Notes: generated by a model not told the origin, from the sequence alone. Positions 7,153-17,028 are shown, counted from the first letter of the stretch. The stretch: 64,000 bases of DNA from Thalassolituus marinus (GCF_020320395.1 NZ_JAEDAH010000002.1:1-64000); one strand, 5' to 3'. Program-made: numbers and translations.

Positions 7153-9069
7153 ATGGTTAAAGGAAAAGAAAGGTCACCTCTGCTCGAATATGACAATACG
7201 GCGCTCAAATCTCGTCGTCTGATGCAGATCAGTGGCATCACTCTGGTGGGGTTGTTGCTGATTATTCTGGTGGCAGACGACCGCATTCGCCCGTTCCTGA
7301 TGCTTGGTGGGCTGACCCTGATTGCCGTGTTATGGCTGGCTGCACAGCGCAACCCGGAGAAAGCCGCATCGGTGTTTCTCTGGTGTCTGACCATGATGCT
7401 GTCGTCCATTGCCTGGGTGTCTGAGGGCGTACGCGATATGTCTCTGCTGGCCTACCCCAGCGTTTTGATTTTTGCTGCCATCCTTGGCTCTAAAGCCTTG
7501 TTCTTTTCGTTGCTGACGCTGATGGTTGGCTTTGCCACCATCGTGGGCTTGTTGTCGCTGAGTGGCTGGCACGAACCTTACTACTACGAACTCGCACCGC
7601 GCCATATTGTATTTACCGACGTTATTCTGATTCTCACTGGCTTCAGCGTCTACATGCTGCTGCGCGATCAACGTAAGCTGCTGGTCAATCTGAAAGAAGA
7701 AAACTTTCGGGTACGAGAGCGGGAGTTACTGATTGGCGATCTGGCGAATCAGGATCAGCTGACGGGGCTGTACAACCGTCGCTTTGCCGAGACCGTGTTC
7801 AGCGAGTTATCCGACCAGTGTCAGTGCGGTGACGGGCGTCTGGCGTTACTGTTTTTCGATCTCGATAACTTTAAGCCGGTAAACGATTCCCTCGGGCATG
7901 CTGCGGGTGACCTGTTGTTGCGGGAGTTGGCCGATCGTCTGAAAACCGTGGTGGCCAAAGACGATATTCTCTGCCGCTTTGGTGGCGACGAATTTCTGGT
8001 TCTGACCTGTTTCTCCAGCAACGATCAGGGCTACGTAACTAACCTCGCTGACCAGCTGATTGCCGCAGCATCGATACCGTTTTACATCCAGAGCACACGC
8101 ATTGAGGTATCGGGTTCGATTGGTATTGCCATCGCTCCGGAGCATGGCGATGTCTTTTCCGAGTTATGTCGTCATGCAGACGCCGCTATGTATCAGGCGA
8201 AAGAAGATGGTCGTCATGTTTATCGCATTTATGACGACTCAATGAGCAAAGCCAGTGCGGCCAAGCTGAGTATGATGGCTGACCTGCGTGAAGCGCTGGT
8301 AAATAAAGAATTTCAGGTTTACTACCAACCGCAGATTGATCTGGCATCGCGCCAGGTGTGCGGCGCCGAAGCATTAATTCGCTGGCAACGTCGTGATGGT
8401 TCATTTGTACCGCCGGATGAATTTATTCCGCTGGCAGAGAGCAGCGGCATCATTGCCGATATCGGCTGCTGGGTTTTGCGCGAGGCCTGTCGTGATTGTG
8501 CGGGCTGGCGTCAGGCTGGTTTTACGCATATGTCAGTGTCGGTCAACCTGTCGTATGTGCAGTTCCGCGATGGTGAACTGGAATGTCGGGTGCGCAAAGC
8601 ACTGGACAGAGTTGGTCTGCCAGCACAAGCACTGGAGCTGGAACTGACCGAGTCGATGCTGATTGGCGAAAGTCCGCACATTCAGAAGCAGATCGCTGCT
8701 ATACGAGCAATGGGTGTGAATTTTGCCATCGATGATTTTGGTACCGGCTATTCCAATCTGGGTTATCTGCGTCGCTTCAGCGCCACTCGCCTGAAAATTG
8801 ATAAATCCTTTGTTATGGATATGGGTGGTGCAGCTAAGGACAAACCGCTGGTGCGGGCGATTATTCAGATGTGCGACAGCCTCGGACTGGAAGCGGTGGC
8901 CGAAGGGGTGGAGGACAATGAAACGGTGCGTGAATTACTGGCGCTGGGATGCCATCAGGGGCAGGGTTATCTGTGGTCGAAAGCGATAACCAATGACGCC
9001 TTCCTGTGCTGGCTAAGCGAATATGGTAAGCAGGATTTATCCGACCCGTTTGATTACGCTCAGCTTTGA
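7153..9069 (+). CDS. membrane GGDEF-EAL bifunctional c-di-GMP protein
   Basis: A 638-residue protein. The first 175 residues are hydrophobic, with about six membrane helices of MASE type. A GGDEF domain follows (CRFGGDEF) and then an EAL domain. The EAL catalytic set looks complete: EALIRW, NLSYVQF, ELTESML, DDFGTGYSN, KIDKSF and EGVEDNE. The GGDEF signature is intact, but the RxxD inhibitory site is replaced by AKDD. It could therefore both make and break c-di-GMP; which activity dominates cannot be read from sequence. It is divergent from the Cache-GGDEF gene across 231 bp. The upstream ribosome-binding site is weak. Confidence 0.9.
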   Translation: MVKGKERSPLLEYDNTALKSRRLMQISGITLVGLLLIILVADDRIRPFLMLGGLTLIAVLWLAAQRNPEKAASVFLWCLTMMLSSIAWVSEGVRDMSLLAYPSVLIFAAILGSKALFFSLLTLMVGFATIVGLLSLSGWHEPYYYELAPRHIVFTDVILILTGFSVYMLLRDQRKLLVNLKEENFRVRERELLIGDLANQDQLTGLYNRRFAETVFSELSDQCQCGDGRLALLFFDLDNFKPVNDSLGHAAGDLLLRELADRLKTVVAKDDILCRFGGDEFLVLTCFSSNDQGYVTNLADQLIAAASIPFYIQSTRIEVSGSIGIAIAPEHGDVFSELCRHADAAMYQAKEDGRHVYRIYDDSMSKASAAKLSMMADLREALVNKEFQVYYQPQIDLASRQVCGAEALIRWQRRDGSFVPPDEFIPLAESSGIIADIGCWVLREACRDCAGWRQAGFTHMSVSVNLSYVQFRDGELECRVRKALDRVGLPAQALELELTESMLIGESPHIQKQIAAIRAMGVNFAIDDFGTGYSNLGYLRRFSATRLKIDKSFVMDMGGAAKDKPLVRAIIQMCDSLGLEAVAEGVEDNETVRELLALGCHQGQGYLWSKAITNDAFLCWLSEYGKQDLSDPFDYAQL

Positions 9070-9094
9070 CTTTGGCCGGTTAACCGAGCTGCAT

Positions 9095-9123
9095 AAAAAA
9101 ACGCTGCTGAGGCAGCGTTTTTT
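9095..9123. terminator. bidirectional terminator between the GGDEF-EAL gene and katG
   Basis: AACGCTGC and GCAGCGTT arms with a short loop are flanked by an A run on the left and a T run on the right, so the hairpin can stop both converging transcripts. Confidence 0.85.
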
Positions 9124-9150
9124 CGCTAAAGCGCTAACGCTTTGGCGTTA

Positions 9151-11364
9151 TTAAAGCAGATCGAAACGGTCTGCGTTCATTACCTTAGTCCAGGCAGCAA
9201 CGAAGTCATTTACGAACTTCTCTTTGCTGTCGTCAGAGGCGTAGAACTCAGCGATCGCACGCAGTTCAGAGTTAGAACCGAATACCAGATCAACCGGCGT
9301 TGCAGTCCATTTCACTTTACCGCTGTCGCGGTCACGACCTTCGTAAATACCGGCTGTACCAGACTTCTTCCACTCGGTAGACATATCTACCAGGTTAACG
9401 AAGAAGTCAGTGCTCAGCTGGCCAGGACGCGCAGTGAACACACCGTGCTGGCTGCCATCGTAGTTTGCACCCAGTACACGCATGCCACCTACCAGAGCCG
9501 TCATTTCCGGTACGGTCAGATCCAGCAGCGCTGCTTTCTCAATCAGGGCTTCCGCCGGTGGACGTGGGAAGCTGTCGCTCAGGTAATTACGGAAACCGTC
9601 GGCCTTTGGTTCCAGCAGAGCAAAGGATTTGGTGTCAGTCATTTCCTGAGTCGCATCGGTACGACCAGCAACGAATGGTACTTCTGCTTTAACGCCTGCA
9701 TCCGCAGCGGCTTTTTCGACTGCAGCAGAACCGGCCAGTACAATCAGGTCAGCCATAGAAACGTTGGCTTTAGCTGATTTGTTGAACGACTTCTGGATGC
9801 TTTCCAGTTTGCTCAGCACTTTTTTCAGTTCAGCCGGCTGGTTAACTTCCCAGCTGTTCTGTGGTGCCAAGCGAATACGCGCACCGTTCGCACCACCGCG
9901 CATATCGGTTTCACGGAACGTAGAAGCTGAAGCCCAGGCTGTGGTTACCAGCTGCTGTACGCTCAGACCAGAAGACAGAATATCTTTCTTCAGTTTCTTC
10001 GCGTCTTTTTCTGAAATCAGCTTACCTTCAACCGCCGGAACCGGATCCTGCCAGATAAATTTCTGAGTTGGTTTCCAGTTGCCCAGATAACGGGAAGATG
10101 GGCCCATATCGCGGTGGGTCAGTTTGAACCAGGCGCGAGCGTAGGCGTCTTCAAATTTTTCCGGGTTGTTCAGCCAGTCCTGAGTGATCTTGCGGTACGC
10201 AGGATCGACTTTCAGTGCCAGGTCAGTGGTCAGCATCATCGGAGCGTGACGTTTGGACGGATCGTGAGCATCCGGCACCATACCGGCACCAGCACCATCT
10301 TTCGGTGTCCACTGTTTAGCGCCGGCAGGGCTCTTAGTCAGTTCCCATTCGAACGCGTACAGGTTCTGCAGGAAGTTGTGAGTCCATTGTGCCGGACTGA
10401 CGGTCCATGCTCCTTCCAGTCCGGAGGTGGTGGTATCCACGCCATTACCTGTGCCGCATTTGTTCATCCAGCCCAGCCCCTGGGTTTCCAGGCCTGCTGC
10501 TTCGGGGTCAACGCCAACACACTTATTCACTTTACGTGCACCGTGTGCTTTACCAAAGGTATGGCCACCGGCGACCAGTGCGGCGGTTTCTTCATCGTTC
10601 ATACCCATGCGGCCGAATGCTTCACGGATATCACGGGCTGCCAGCAGAGGATCCGGGTTGCCGTGGGGACCTTCCGGGTTCACGTAGATCAGACCCATTT
10701 CGGTAGCACCGAACGGACCTTTCAGGCTGCCGTCTTTAGCGCGACGAGCGTCGGTCAGCCATTCGCCTTCTGGCCCCCAGTTCACTTCTTCCGGTTCCCA
10801 TTCATCGGCACGACCGAAGGCGAAACCAATGGTTTTAAAGCCCATGTCTTCCATGGCGACGGTGCCAGCCAGTACCAGCAGGTCAGCCCAGGACAGAGCG
10901 TTACCGTATTTCTGCTTAATAGGCAGCAGCAGGCGACGAGCTTTATCCAGGTTGGCGTTGTCTGGCCATGCATTCAGAGGAGCAAAGCGCTGCATACCGC
11001 CGTCTGCACCACCGCGACCATCGATTGCACGGTAAGTACCGGCAGCGTGCCAGGACATACGGATAAAGAACGGACCATAGTGACCGTAGTCGGCTGGCCA
11101 CCATGGCTGTGAGGTTTTCATTGCATCAGCCAGATCTTTTTTCAGCGCGTCCAGATCCAGGTCTTTAAATGCATCGGCATAGCGGAAGTTGGCACCCATA
11201 GGGTCGGCGGATGCACTGGAATCACGCAGTGGTTCCAGACTCAGACGGTTTGGCCACCAGTAGTCGTTGTCGCGCATATCGTCGGCGCTGGCAAACGGAG
11301 CAACGCCCGCCGCGCACAGGGTCAGTACCGAAATGGCCTTACCCAGTTTGGTCATCTTTTTCAT
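9151..11364 (-). CDS. katG: catalase-peroxidase with signal peptide (periplasmic KatG)
   Basis: A 737-residue bifunctional haem enzyme that removes H2O2 and also works as a peroxidase. The distal site [10 protein letters not shown], the proximal haem ligand in [10 protein letters not shown], and the tyrosine and methionine contexts that form the Trp-Tyr-Met adduct ([16 protein letters not shown]) are all visible. The C-terminal half repeats the fold without haem ligation. Unlike most KatG, it starts with a standard Sec signal peptide (residues 1-27, cleavage after ASA), so it is predicted to be periplasmic. It is a single gene, convergent with the GGDEF-EAL gene. Family assignment is certain; export is predicted from the N-terminus. 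Confidence 0.97.
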   Translation of the reverse strand: MKKMTKLGKAISVLTLCAAGVAPFASADDMRDNDYWWPNRLSLEPLRDSSASADPMGANFRYADAFKDLDLDALKKDLADAMKTSQPWWPADYGHYGPFFIRMSWHAAGTYRAIDGRGGADGGMQRFAPLNAWPDNANLDKARRLLLPIKQKYGNALSWADLLVLAGTVAMEDMGFKTIGFAFGRADEWEPEEVNWGPEGEWLTDARRAKDGSLKGPFGATEMGLIYVNPEGPHGNPDPLLAARDIREAFGRMGMNDEETAALVAGGHTFGKAHGARKVNKCVGVDPEAAGLETQGLGWMNKCGTGNGVDTTTSGLEGAWTVSPAQWTHNFLQNLYAFEWELTKSPAGAKQWTPKDGAGAGMVPDAHDPSKRHAPMMLTTDLALKVDPAYRKITQDWLNNPEKFEDAYARAWFKLTHRDMGPSSRYLGNWKPTQKFIWQDPVPAVEGKLISEKDAKKLKKDILSSGLSVQQLVTTAWASASTFRETDMRGGANGARIRLAPQNSWEVNQPAELKKVLSKLESIQKSFNKSAKANVSMADLIVLAGSAAVEKAAADAGVKAEVPFVAGRTDATQEMTDTKSFALLEPKADGFRNYLSDSFPRPPAEALIEKAALLDLTVPEMTALVGGMRVLGANYDGSQHGVFTARPGQLSTDFFVNLVDMSTEWKKSGTAGIYEGRDRDSGKVKWTATPVDLVFGSNSELRAIAEFYASDDSKEKFVNDFVAAWTKVMNADRFDLL

Positions 11365-11866
11365 TGTGCAAGTCTCTTCAGGTTATTGTCTGTCAGCTGT
11401 CCGTTGTCCTTCCGGCAGCATCAGCGGGCCCGATTCCGACACTATAAGATCTGGTATAAATGAGACTAATTTAGATTTTTAACAGGGCCGATTGATTCTT
11501 TTAAATACGCAGCAGGCTCAGTTGCTGCTAGCTGATAATAAATATAACCGACTGATTTTATTGGTTTTTCTCATTTTATGCCTGTCGTATACGGCATTGG
11601 CAGGCGGAGTTGGCCGTCTCGGCGAGCACAAAGGTTAAGACGGTTGTCGCCCTGTTCTTGCTTCTATCCACTGGCTCCGAATGTCTGGCAGAGCACTATC
11701 GGCGACGGGCAGATTCAGTCAGGCAGTGAGATACAAATGCTTTGTGGATAAATCCTCATTACCGACAGCCTGGCCTTTGAATTGAATGCTTCGTGACATG
11801 CCTTTATGTGCATATTTAAACGACGAATTTATTTTCTGATTTTACCGAATTACGGTTCGGGGAGGA

Positions 11867-11885
11867 TGCGCCCTCAATTGGTGCC
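11867..11885. promoter_or_regulatory. NtrC-like enhancer dyad upstream of urtA
   Basis: TGCGCC and GGTGCC half-sites are separated by 7 bp, about 107 bp upstream of the sigma-54 promoter. The half-sites resemble the NtrC consensus, but the enterobacterial spacer is 5 bp. The same 6-7-6 layout occurs upstream of the porin-glnK-amtB unit. A weaker site (left half TGTGCA) begins 33 bp downstream at 11900. Confidence 0.45.
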
Positions 11886-11991
11886 TGGTGATTTATATCT
11901 GTGCAATTCGGGCGCGGCGATACAGGCCATACTGGCGCTTTTGCATGAGAACCGTGGGTAAAAAGCGGTTTTTATGCACTCTTTTCCAACT

Positions 11992-12007
11992 TGGTACACC
12001 CCTTGCT
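11992..12007 (+). promoter_or_regulatory. sigma-54 promoter of urtABCDE
   Basis: TGGTACACCCCTTGCT matches the -24/-12 consensus TGGCAC-N5-TTGCW with exact GG-to-GC spacing. Transcription would begin near 12018, leaving a leader of about 75 nt before urtA. This fits nitrogen control of urea uptake. Confidence 0.75.
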
Positions 12008-12092
12008 GAAAGCATGGTCGCAAGCTTCTTCAAATCCCCCAGACCTTGAGTGGCAGTGGGCATAACGATCATAAGTAAGAAGGAAAGACTCC

Positions 12093-13400
12093 ATGAAAAC
12101 ATTCGGAAAAAACTCCCTGAGCAAAGCAGGAAAAGTACTGGCAATGACCGCACTGGCGGCGGGTGTCAGTCTCGCTAATGCAGCAGACACTATTAAAGTT
12201 GGTGTGCTGCACTCACTGTCAGGGACCATGGCTATTTCTGAAACCACGCTGAAAGACACCGTACTGATGATGGTGGAAGAGCAGAACAAGAAAGGTGGTC
12301 TGCTGGGTAAAAAACTGGAGCCGGTTGTGGTTGACCCTGCGTCTAACTGGCCACTGTTTGCAGAAAAAACCCGAGAGCTGCTGGAGAAAGATAAAGTCGA
12401 CGTTATTTTCGGCTGCTGGACTTCTGTGTCCCGTAAGTCTGTTCTGCCGGTGATCGAAGAACTGAACGGTCTGATGTTCTACCCGGTTCAGTACGAAGGT
12501 GAAGAGTCTTCCTACAACGTTTTCTACACTGGTGCTGCGCCAAACCAGCAGGCCATTCCTGCGGTTGATTACCTGATGAACGAAGTAGGCGTTAAGCGCT
12601 GGGTGCTGGCGGGTACCGACTATGTTTATCCGCGTACCACCAACAAAATTCTGGAAAGCTATCTGAAGTCTAAAGGCGTTGCCGAAAAAGACATCATGAT
12701 TAACTACACGCCTTTCGGTCACTCTGACTGGCAGACAATTGTGTCTGACATCAAGAAATTCGGTGGCGCTGGTGTGAAAACTGCCGTGGTTTCAACCATT
12801 AACGGTGATGCCAACGTACCTTTCTATAAGGAACTGGCGAACCAGGGTGTAAGCGCTGAAGACATTCCGGTGGTTGCATTCTCTGTTGGTGAAGAAGAGC
12901 TGTCTGGCTTTGACACCAAACCTCTGGTTGGTCACCTGGCTGCATGGAACTACTTTATGAGTGCCGACAGCAAGGAAAACGACGAGTTCATTAAAGCATG
13001 GCACGAGTTTACCAAGAGCGAAGATCGTGTAACCAACGACCCGATGGAAGCAACCTACATCGGTTTCGAAATGTGGGCGAAAGCCGTTGAAAAAGCCGGC
13101 ACCACCGATGTAGCAAAAGTTGAAGCTGCGATGATCGGTATTGAGGTTCCTAACCTGACTGGCGGCATGGCGAAAATGAACAAAAACCACCACCTGAGCA
13201 AGCCGGTTCTGATCGGTGAAATTCAGGAAGATGGTCAGTTCGATATCGTATGGGAAACCGACGGTGTTGTGCCGGGTGATGCCTGGACAGACTTCCTGCC
13301 AGAAAGCAAAAACCTGATCTCTGACTGGACTGCCCCGGTAAGCTGCGGCAACTACAACGTAGTGACCAAAACCTGTGGCGGCGCGGTAGCGACCGAATAA
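12093..13400 (+). CDS. urtA: urea ABC transporter substrate-binding protein
   Basis: A 435-residue periplasmic binding protein of the branched-chain amino acid/amide type. It has a Sec signal peptide (residues 1-30, ANA cleavage), then IKVGVLHSLSGTMAISE and the UrtA-typical stretches FGCWTSVSRKSVLP, YPVQYEGEESS and NDPMEATYIGFEMW. It captures urea and hands it to UrtBC. A good AGAAGGAAAGA ribosome-binding site precedes it. It is the first gene of urtABCDE and lies behind a sigma-54 promoter. The hairpin after its stop should make this binding protein more abundant than the membrane parts. Confidence 0.97.
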   Translation: MKTFGKNSLSKAGKVLAMTALAAGVSLANAADTIKVGVLHSLSGTMAISETTLKDTVLMMVEEQNKKGGLLGKKLEPVVVDPASNWPLFAEKTRELLEKDKVDVIFGCWTSVSRKSVLPVIEELNGLMFYPVQYEGEESSYNVFYTGAAPNQQAIPAVDYLMNEVGVKRWVLAGTDYVYPRTTNKILESYLKSKGVAEKDIMINYTPFGHSDWQTIVSDIKKFGGAGVKTAVVSTINGDANVPFYKELANQGVSAEDIPVVAFSVGEEELSGFDTKPLVGHLAAWNYFMSADSKENDEFIKAWHEFTKSEDRVTNDPMEATYIGFEMWAKAVEKAGTTDVAKVEAAMIGIEVPNLTGGMAKMNKNHHLSKPVLIGEIQEDGQFDIVWETDGVVPGDAWTDFLPESKNLISDWTAPVSCGNYNVVTKTCGGAVATE

Positions 13401-13410
13401 GGTTGATCTG

Positions 13411-13437
13411 TCCCCCGCGTTCGCGGGGGATTTCTTT
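13411..13437 (+). terminator. attenuating hairpin between urtA and urtB
   Basis: A 9-bp perfect stem (TCCCCCGCG/CGCGGGGGA) with a two-base loop is followed by TTTCTTT. It lies 11 bp after the urtA stop and inside the operon, so it probably terminates part of the transcripts. Confidence 0.7.
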
Positions 13438-13456
13438 CCCAGATAGGATGTACCTC

Positions 13457-15079
13457 ATGCGGATGTATTGCAGACAGATTTTTCTGGCTCTGGCCCTGCT
13501 CGTGTCGTTTACCGGGCAAGTGCTGGCGGCACAGGATGCAGACAATCTCAAAGCGCTGACGTCGCAATTGATTGCGGCAAATTATGCAGAAAAAGAACAA
13601 CTGGCCGGCCAGATTGCAGCCCTTGATGATGAGCGGGTGTTGCCCATTTTATCGGCGCTGCTGGAAGGTGAGCTTTTCTATAAAAAAGATGATGAACAGA
13701 TTCTGATTGTTAAGGGCGATGCCATTAACAATGCGTTTTCTGGCGACGCAGTTGATGTGCCCGGCAAACGCGATAAAAAGAAAATTGGTGTAAACAACTC
13801 CCTGCGTGGCGAGTTACGCAGCCTGATTGCTCGCGCGCAGATTAACTCGCGTAAAGAAAGTGTGCGCCTGGACGCTGCCGCTAATCTGCTGAAAAACAGT
13901 GCCGATGTTGAGCTGACGCTGGTGAACGAAGCGCTGGCGAAAGAAACCAGTAGCGATGTGAAAGATATTCTGTCGCTGGTGCGTGGCTTGATTTTATTAA
14001 AATCAGAAGATCAGGCTGAACGCATTACGGCACTTGAGTTGCTGGATGGTTCGCTTTATCCGGAGGTGCGTGCCAGCCTCAATCAATTCATTAGCGGATT
14101 CTCTGAAGAAGAAATTAAAACCAGGAAAACAGAATACACCGCCGCGACAAAATCACTGGCTTCTATTGAAACCCTGGTGGAAATGAACGGCTATATCGAA
14201 AACCTGTATTTCGGTTTAGCTCTGGGGGCGGTATTGCTGCTGGCTGCCATTGGTCTGGCCATCACCTTTGGTGTGATGGGCGTGATTAACATGGCTCATG
14301 GCGAAATGATTATGCTCGGCGCCTACACCACCTATGTGGTGCAACAATTAATGCCTGATCATACAGGCCTGTCGCTGGTGGTGTCGATTCCGGCAGCCTT
14401 CCTGGTGGCGGGGGCTGTGGGTGTCGCCATTGAGCGCGGTGTTATTCGTCATTTGTATGGCCGCCCGCTGGAAACACTGCTGGCGACTTTTGGTATCAGT
14501 TTAATTCTGCAGCAGGCTGTGCGTTCTGTTTTCAGCCCGCTGAACCGCGAGGTAGCAACGCCGGACTGGATGGCCGGAACCTTTATGCTGAACCCGGCAC
14601 TGGAACTGACCTGGAACCGTCTGTACATCATTATCTTCAGTCTGCTGGTACTGGCGACGCTGGCGCTGGTGCTTAAGCGCACGCTGTTTGGTCTGCAGAT
14701 GCGTGCTGTGACCATGAATCGTCCGATGGCGAGTTCTATGGGTATTCGTACCGGCTGGGTCGATGCGCTGACCTTTGGTCTGGGGTCGGGCATTGCTGGT
14801 ATTGCCGGTGTGGCGTTATCACAGCTGACTAATGTAGGTCCGAACCTGGGTCAGGCCTACATTATCGACTCCTTTATGGTGGTGGTGTTCGGTGGTGTTG
14901 GTAATTTGTGGGGAACACTGGTTGCGGCTATGTCGCTGGGTGTTGCTAATAAAATTTTCGAACCCATCGCAGGTGCGGTACTGGCCAAAATTCTGGTGCT
15001 GGTATTCATCATTCTCTTTATTCAGAAACGACCACGCGGCCTGTTCGCGCTGAAAGGTCGTGCAGTTGAGAACGGGTAA
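13457..15079 (+). CDS. urtB: urea ABC transporter permease UrtB
   Basis: A 540-residue inner-membrane permease. A signal-like N-terminus (about residues 5-25) and a periplasmic alpha-helical region of some 230 residues precede the multi-helix LivH-like permease core (GVMGVINMAHGEMIMLGAY). This long N-terminal part is normal for UrtB. The ATG at 13457 is chosen because AGGA lies 8 bases upstream. An in-frame ATG at 13449 overlaps that ribosome-binding site, and an earlier frame opening at 13403 would run through the terminator hairpin. It forms the membrane channel with UrtC. Confidence 0.93.
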   Translation: MRMYCRQIFLALALLVSFTGQVLAAQDADNLKALTSQLIAANYAEKEQLAGQIAALDDERVLPILSALLEGELFYKKDDEQILIVKGDAINNAFSGDAVDVPGKRDKKKIGVNNSLRGELRSLIARAQINSRKESVRLDAAANLLKNSADVELTLVNEALAKETSSDVKDILSLVRGLILLKSEDQAERITALELLDGSLYPEVRASLNQFISGFSEEEIKTRKTEYTAATKSLASIETLVEMNGYIENLYFGLALGAVLLLAAIGLAITFGVMGVINMAHGEMIMLGAYTTYVVQQLMPDHTGLSLVVSIPAAFLVAGAVGVAIERGVIRHLYGRPLETLLATFGISLILQQAVRSVFSPLNREVATPDWMAGTFMLNPALELTWNRLYIIIFSLLVLATLALVLKRTLFGLQMRAVTMNRPMASSMGIRTGWVDALTFGLGSGIAGIAGVALSQLTNVGPNLGQAYIIDSFMVVVFGGVGNLWGTLVAAMSLGVANKIFEPIAGAVLAKILVLVFIILFIQKRPRGLFALKGRAVENG

Positions 15080-15088
15080 GGAGGATTT

Positions 15089-16255
15089 ATGACTCGTAAT
15101 GACAACATGGGACCTCTGACCCGCCTGCTGATGAATGATGCGCAGGGACGCAAATTACTGATGGTGCTGGTAGCTCTGGCGGTGATTATTCCGTTCTGCA
15201 ATCTGGTGTTTCCGCAGGATTCGTTCTTCCATATTTCTACTTACACTATGACGTTGCTGGGCAAGTATCTGTGCTATGCCTTGCTGGCCATTGCTGTCGA
15301 TTTAATCTGGGGCTATTGCGGTATTTTAAGTCTGGGTCACGGCGCCTTCTTTGCACTTGGTGGTTACGCCATGGGTATGTACCTGATGCGTCAGATCGGC
15401 GATCGGGGTGTATACGGTAATGCCGAGCTGCCGGACTTTATGGTGTTCCTCAACTGGCAGGAATTACCCTGGTACTGGTTTGGCTTTGATCAGTTCTGGT
15501 TTGCCATGCTGATGGTGCTGCTGGCGCCGGGCATTCTGGCCTTTGTGTTTGGTTTCCTGGCATTCCGTTCGCGCGTAACCGGCGTTTATCTGTCTATTAT
15601 TACTCAGGCCATGACCTACGCCCTGCTGCTGGCTTTCTTCCGTAACGATATGGGCTTTGGCGGTAACAACGGTCTGACTGATTTTAAAGATATTCTTGGC
15701 TATAGCCTGCAATCGGATAACACGCGCGCGGCGTTGTTTATTGCTTCTGTACTGGCGGTCATCATCGGTTATTTAATCAGCCGCTTTATTGTCACCTCGA
15801 AACTGGGGCGAGTACTGGTGGCCATTCGTGATGCGGAATCCCGCGCGCGTTTCCTCGGCTACCGTGTGGAATACTACAAGCTGTTTGTGTTTGTGGTGTC
15901 GTCCATGCTTGCTGGTGTCGCTGGTGCTTTGTATGTACCGCAGGTGGGCATTATTAATCCGGGTGAATTTGCACCGATTAATTCCATCGAAATTATTATC
16001 TGGGTGGCAGTTGGTGGTCGTGGCTCGTTGTACGGTGCTGTCATTGGTGCGGTGCTGGTGAACTACGCCAAAACCTATTTCACCGGAGCCTTTGCCGAAC
16101 TCTGGCTGTTTATGCTCGGTGGTTTGTTTGTGCTGACTACCCTGTGGTTGCCTAAAGGTGTTGTTGGCCTGTGGGCGCAGATCAAAGAGAAACAGCAAAT
16201 CCGCAAAGCAGGATCTGCCGCTGCTAATGCCAGTGCTCAGGGAGACGTATCATGA
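15089..16255 (+). CDS. urtC: urea ABC transporter permease UrtC
   Basis: A 388-residue LivM-like permease with about eight or nine membrane helices. Signature segments are LIWGYCGILSLGHGAFFALGG, slightly after residue 70, and EIIIWVAVGGRGSLYGAVIGA near residue 305. It follows urtB by 9 bp with an AAGGAGG ribosome-binding site and overlaps urtD by 4 bp (ATGA). It pairs with UrtB to carry urea across the inner membrane. The C-terminal tail is charged and alanine-rich and probably cytoplasmic. Confidence 0.96.
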   Translation: MTRNDNMGPLTRLLMNDAQGRKLLMVLVALAVIIPFCNLVFPQDSFFHISTYTMTLLGKYLCYALLAIAVDLIWGYCGILSLGHGAFFALGGYAMGMYLMRQIGDRGVYGNAELPDFMVFLNWQELPWYWFGFDQFWFAMLMVLLAPGILAFVFGFLAFRSRVTGVYLSIITQAMTYALLLAFFRNDMGFGGNNGLTDFKDILGYSLQSDNTRAALFIASVLAVIIGYLISRFIVTSKLGRVLVAIRDAESRARFLGYRVEYYKLFVFVVSSMLAGVAGALYVPQVGIINPGEFAPINSIEIIIWVAVGGRGSLYGAVIGAVLVNYAKTYFTGAFAELWLFMLGGLFVLTTLWLPKGVVGLWAQIKEKQQIRKAGSAAANASAQGDVS

Positions 16256-17028
16256 GCGCCATTCCAAAACATATTGAGAACCCATACGTCCTGTACATGG
16301 ACGGAGTCAGTGTCAGCTTCGATGGCTTTAAGGCTCTGAACTCACTGTCGCTGGTTATTGCCCCGGGTGAGATGCGCGCCATTATCGGCCCCAACGGCGC
16401 CGGTAAAACCACCATGATGGATGTCATTACCGGAAAAACCAAACCCGATAGCGGCACCATCCTGTTCACTGATACTCATCAGCAGGAATACGATCTCACG
16501 CGCTTTGACGAAGCCGATGTGGCGAATCTGGGTGTGGGACGTAAATTTCAGAAGCCCAGCGTGATCGAAAGTCTGACGGTATTCGAAAATCTGGAAATGT
16601 CGTTAAAAGGCGGCCGCGGTTTGTGGGCAGCGTTAGTGCACAAGCTGACACCTGAACGTGCGGCCAAGCTCGATGAAATACTCGACATGATTGATTTGTC
16701 TGACAAGCGCGACTGGATGGCCGGCAGCTTATCGCACGGCCAGAAGCAGTGGCTGGAAATCGGCATGCTGCTCGGCCAGGAGCCGGATCTGCTATTAATC
16801 GATGAGCCGGCGGCAGGTATGACCGATGAGGAAACCATGAAAACCGCCGAGCTGTTTAAGCGCCTCGCGCAAAAACATTCACTGGTGGTGGTAGAGCACG
16901 ATATGGACTTTATTGAAGCGCTCGATTGTAAGGTTACTGTGCTGCACGAAGGTCATGTGCTGGCCGAAGGTTCGCTGGCAACAGTGAAGGCTAATCAGCA
17001 GGTAATCGAAGTCTATCTGGGTCGCTGA
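16252..17028 (+). CDS. urtD: urea ABC transporter ATP-binding protein UrtD
   Basis: A 258-residue ABC ATPase of the LivG type. Walker A is GPNGAGKTTM near residue 46, the signature is LSHGQKQWLEIGM (a His in place of the usual second Gly, as in other UrtD proteins), Walker B is LLLIDEPAAGM, and the switch histidine is in VVVEHDMDF. It overlaps urtC by 4 bp. With UrtE it powers urea import. Confidence 0.96.
   Translation: MSAIPKHIENPYVLYMDGVSVSFDGFKALNSLSLVIAPGEMRAIIGPNGAGKTTMMDVITGKTKPDSGTILFTDTHQQEYDLTRFDEADVANLGVGRKFQKPSVIESLTVFENLEMSLKGGRGLWAALVHKLTPERAAKLDEILDMIDLSDKRDWMAGSLSHGQKQWLEIGMLLGQEPDLLLIDEPAAGMTDEETMKTAELFKRLAQKHSLVVVEHDMDFIEALDCKVTVLHEGHVLAEGSLATVKANQQVIEVYLGR

Larger units (their letters stand above)
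11365..12092. other. 728-bp intergenic region between katG and urtA
   Basis: This AT-rich divergent region serves as promoter for katG (leftward) and urtA (rightward). For urtA I see a sigma-54 type promoter at 11992-12007 and an upstream 19-bp dyad at 11867-11885. For katG I found no convincing OxyR-type site. The middle (about 11480-11820) contains no ORF, RNA gene or repeat that I can support. Confidence 0.6.

Noticed and set aside
10114-11112. 332-codon open frame on the plus strand
   Set aside because: It is antisense to katG with no motifs or proper ribosome-binding site; catalase-peroxidase is certain on the other strand.
11365-11500. OxyR site for katG
   Set aside because: No spaced ATAG-type elements could be found with confidence by eye.
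13403-13456. Upstream extension of urtB by 18 codons
   Set aside because: It would start inside the terminator hairpin and lacks a ribosome-binding site; the ATG at 13457 has AGGA at the right distance.
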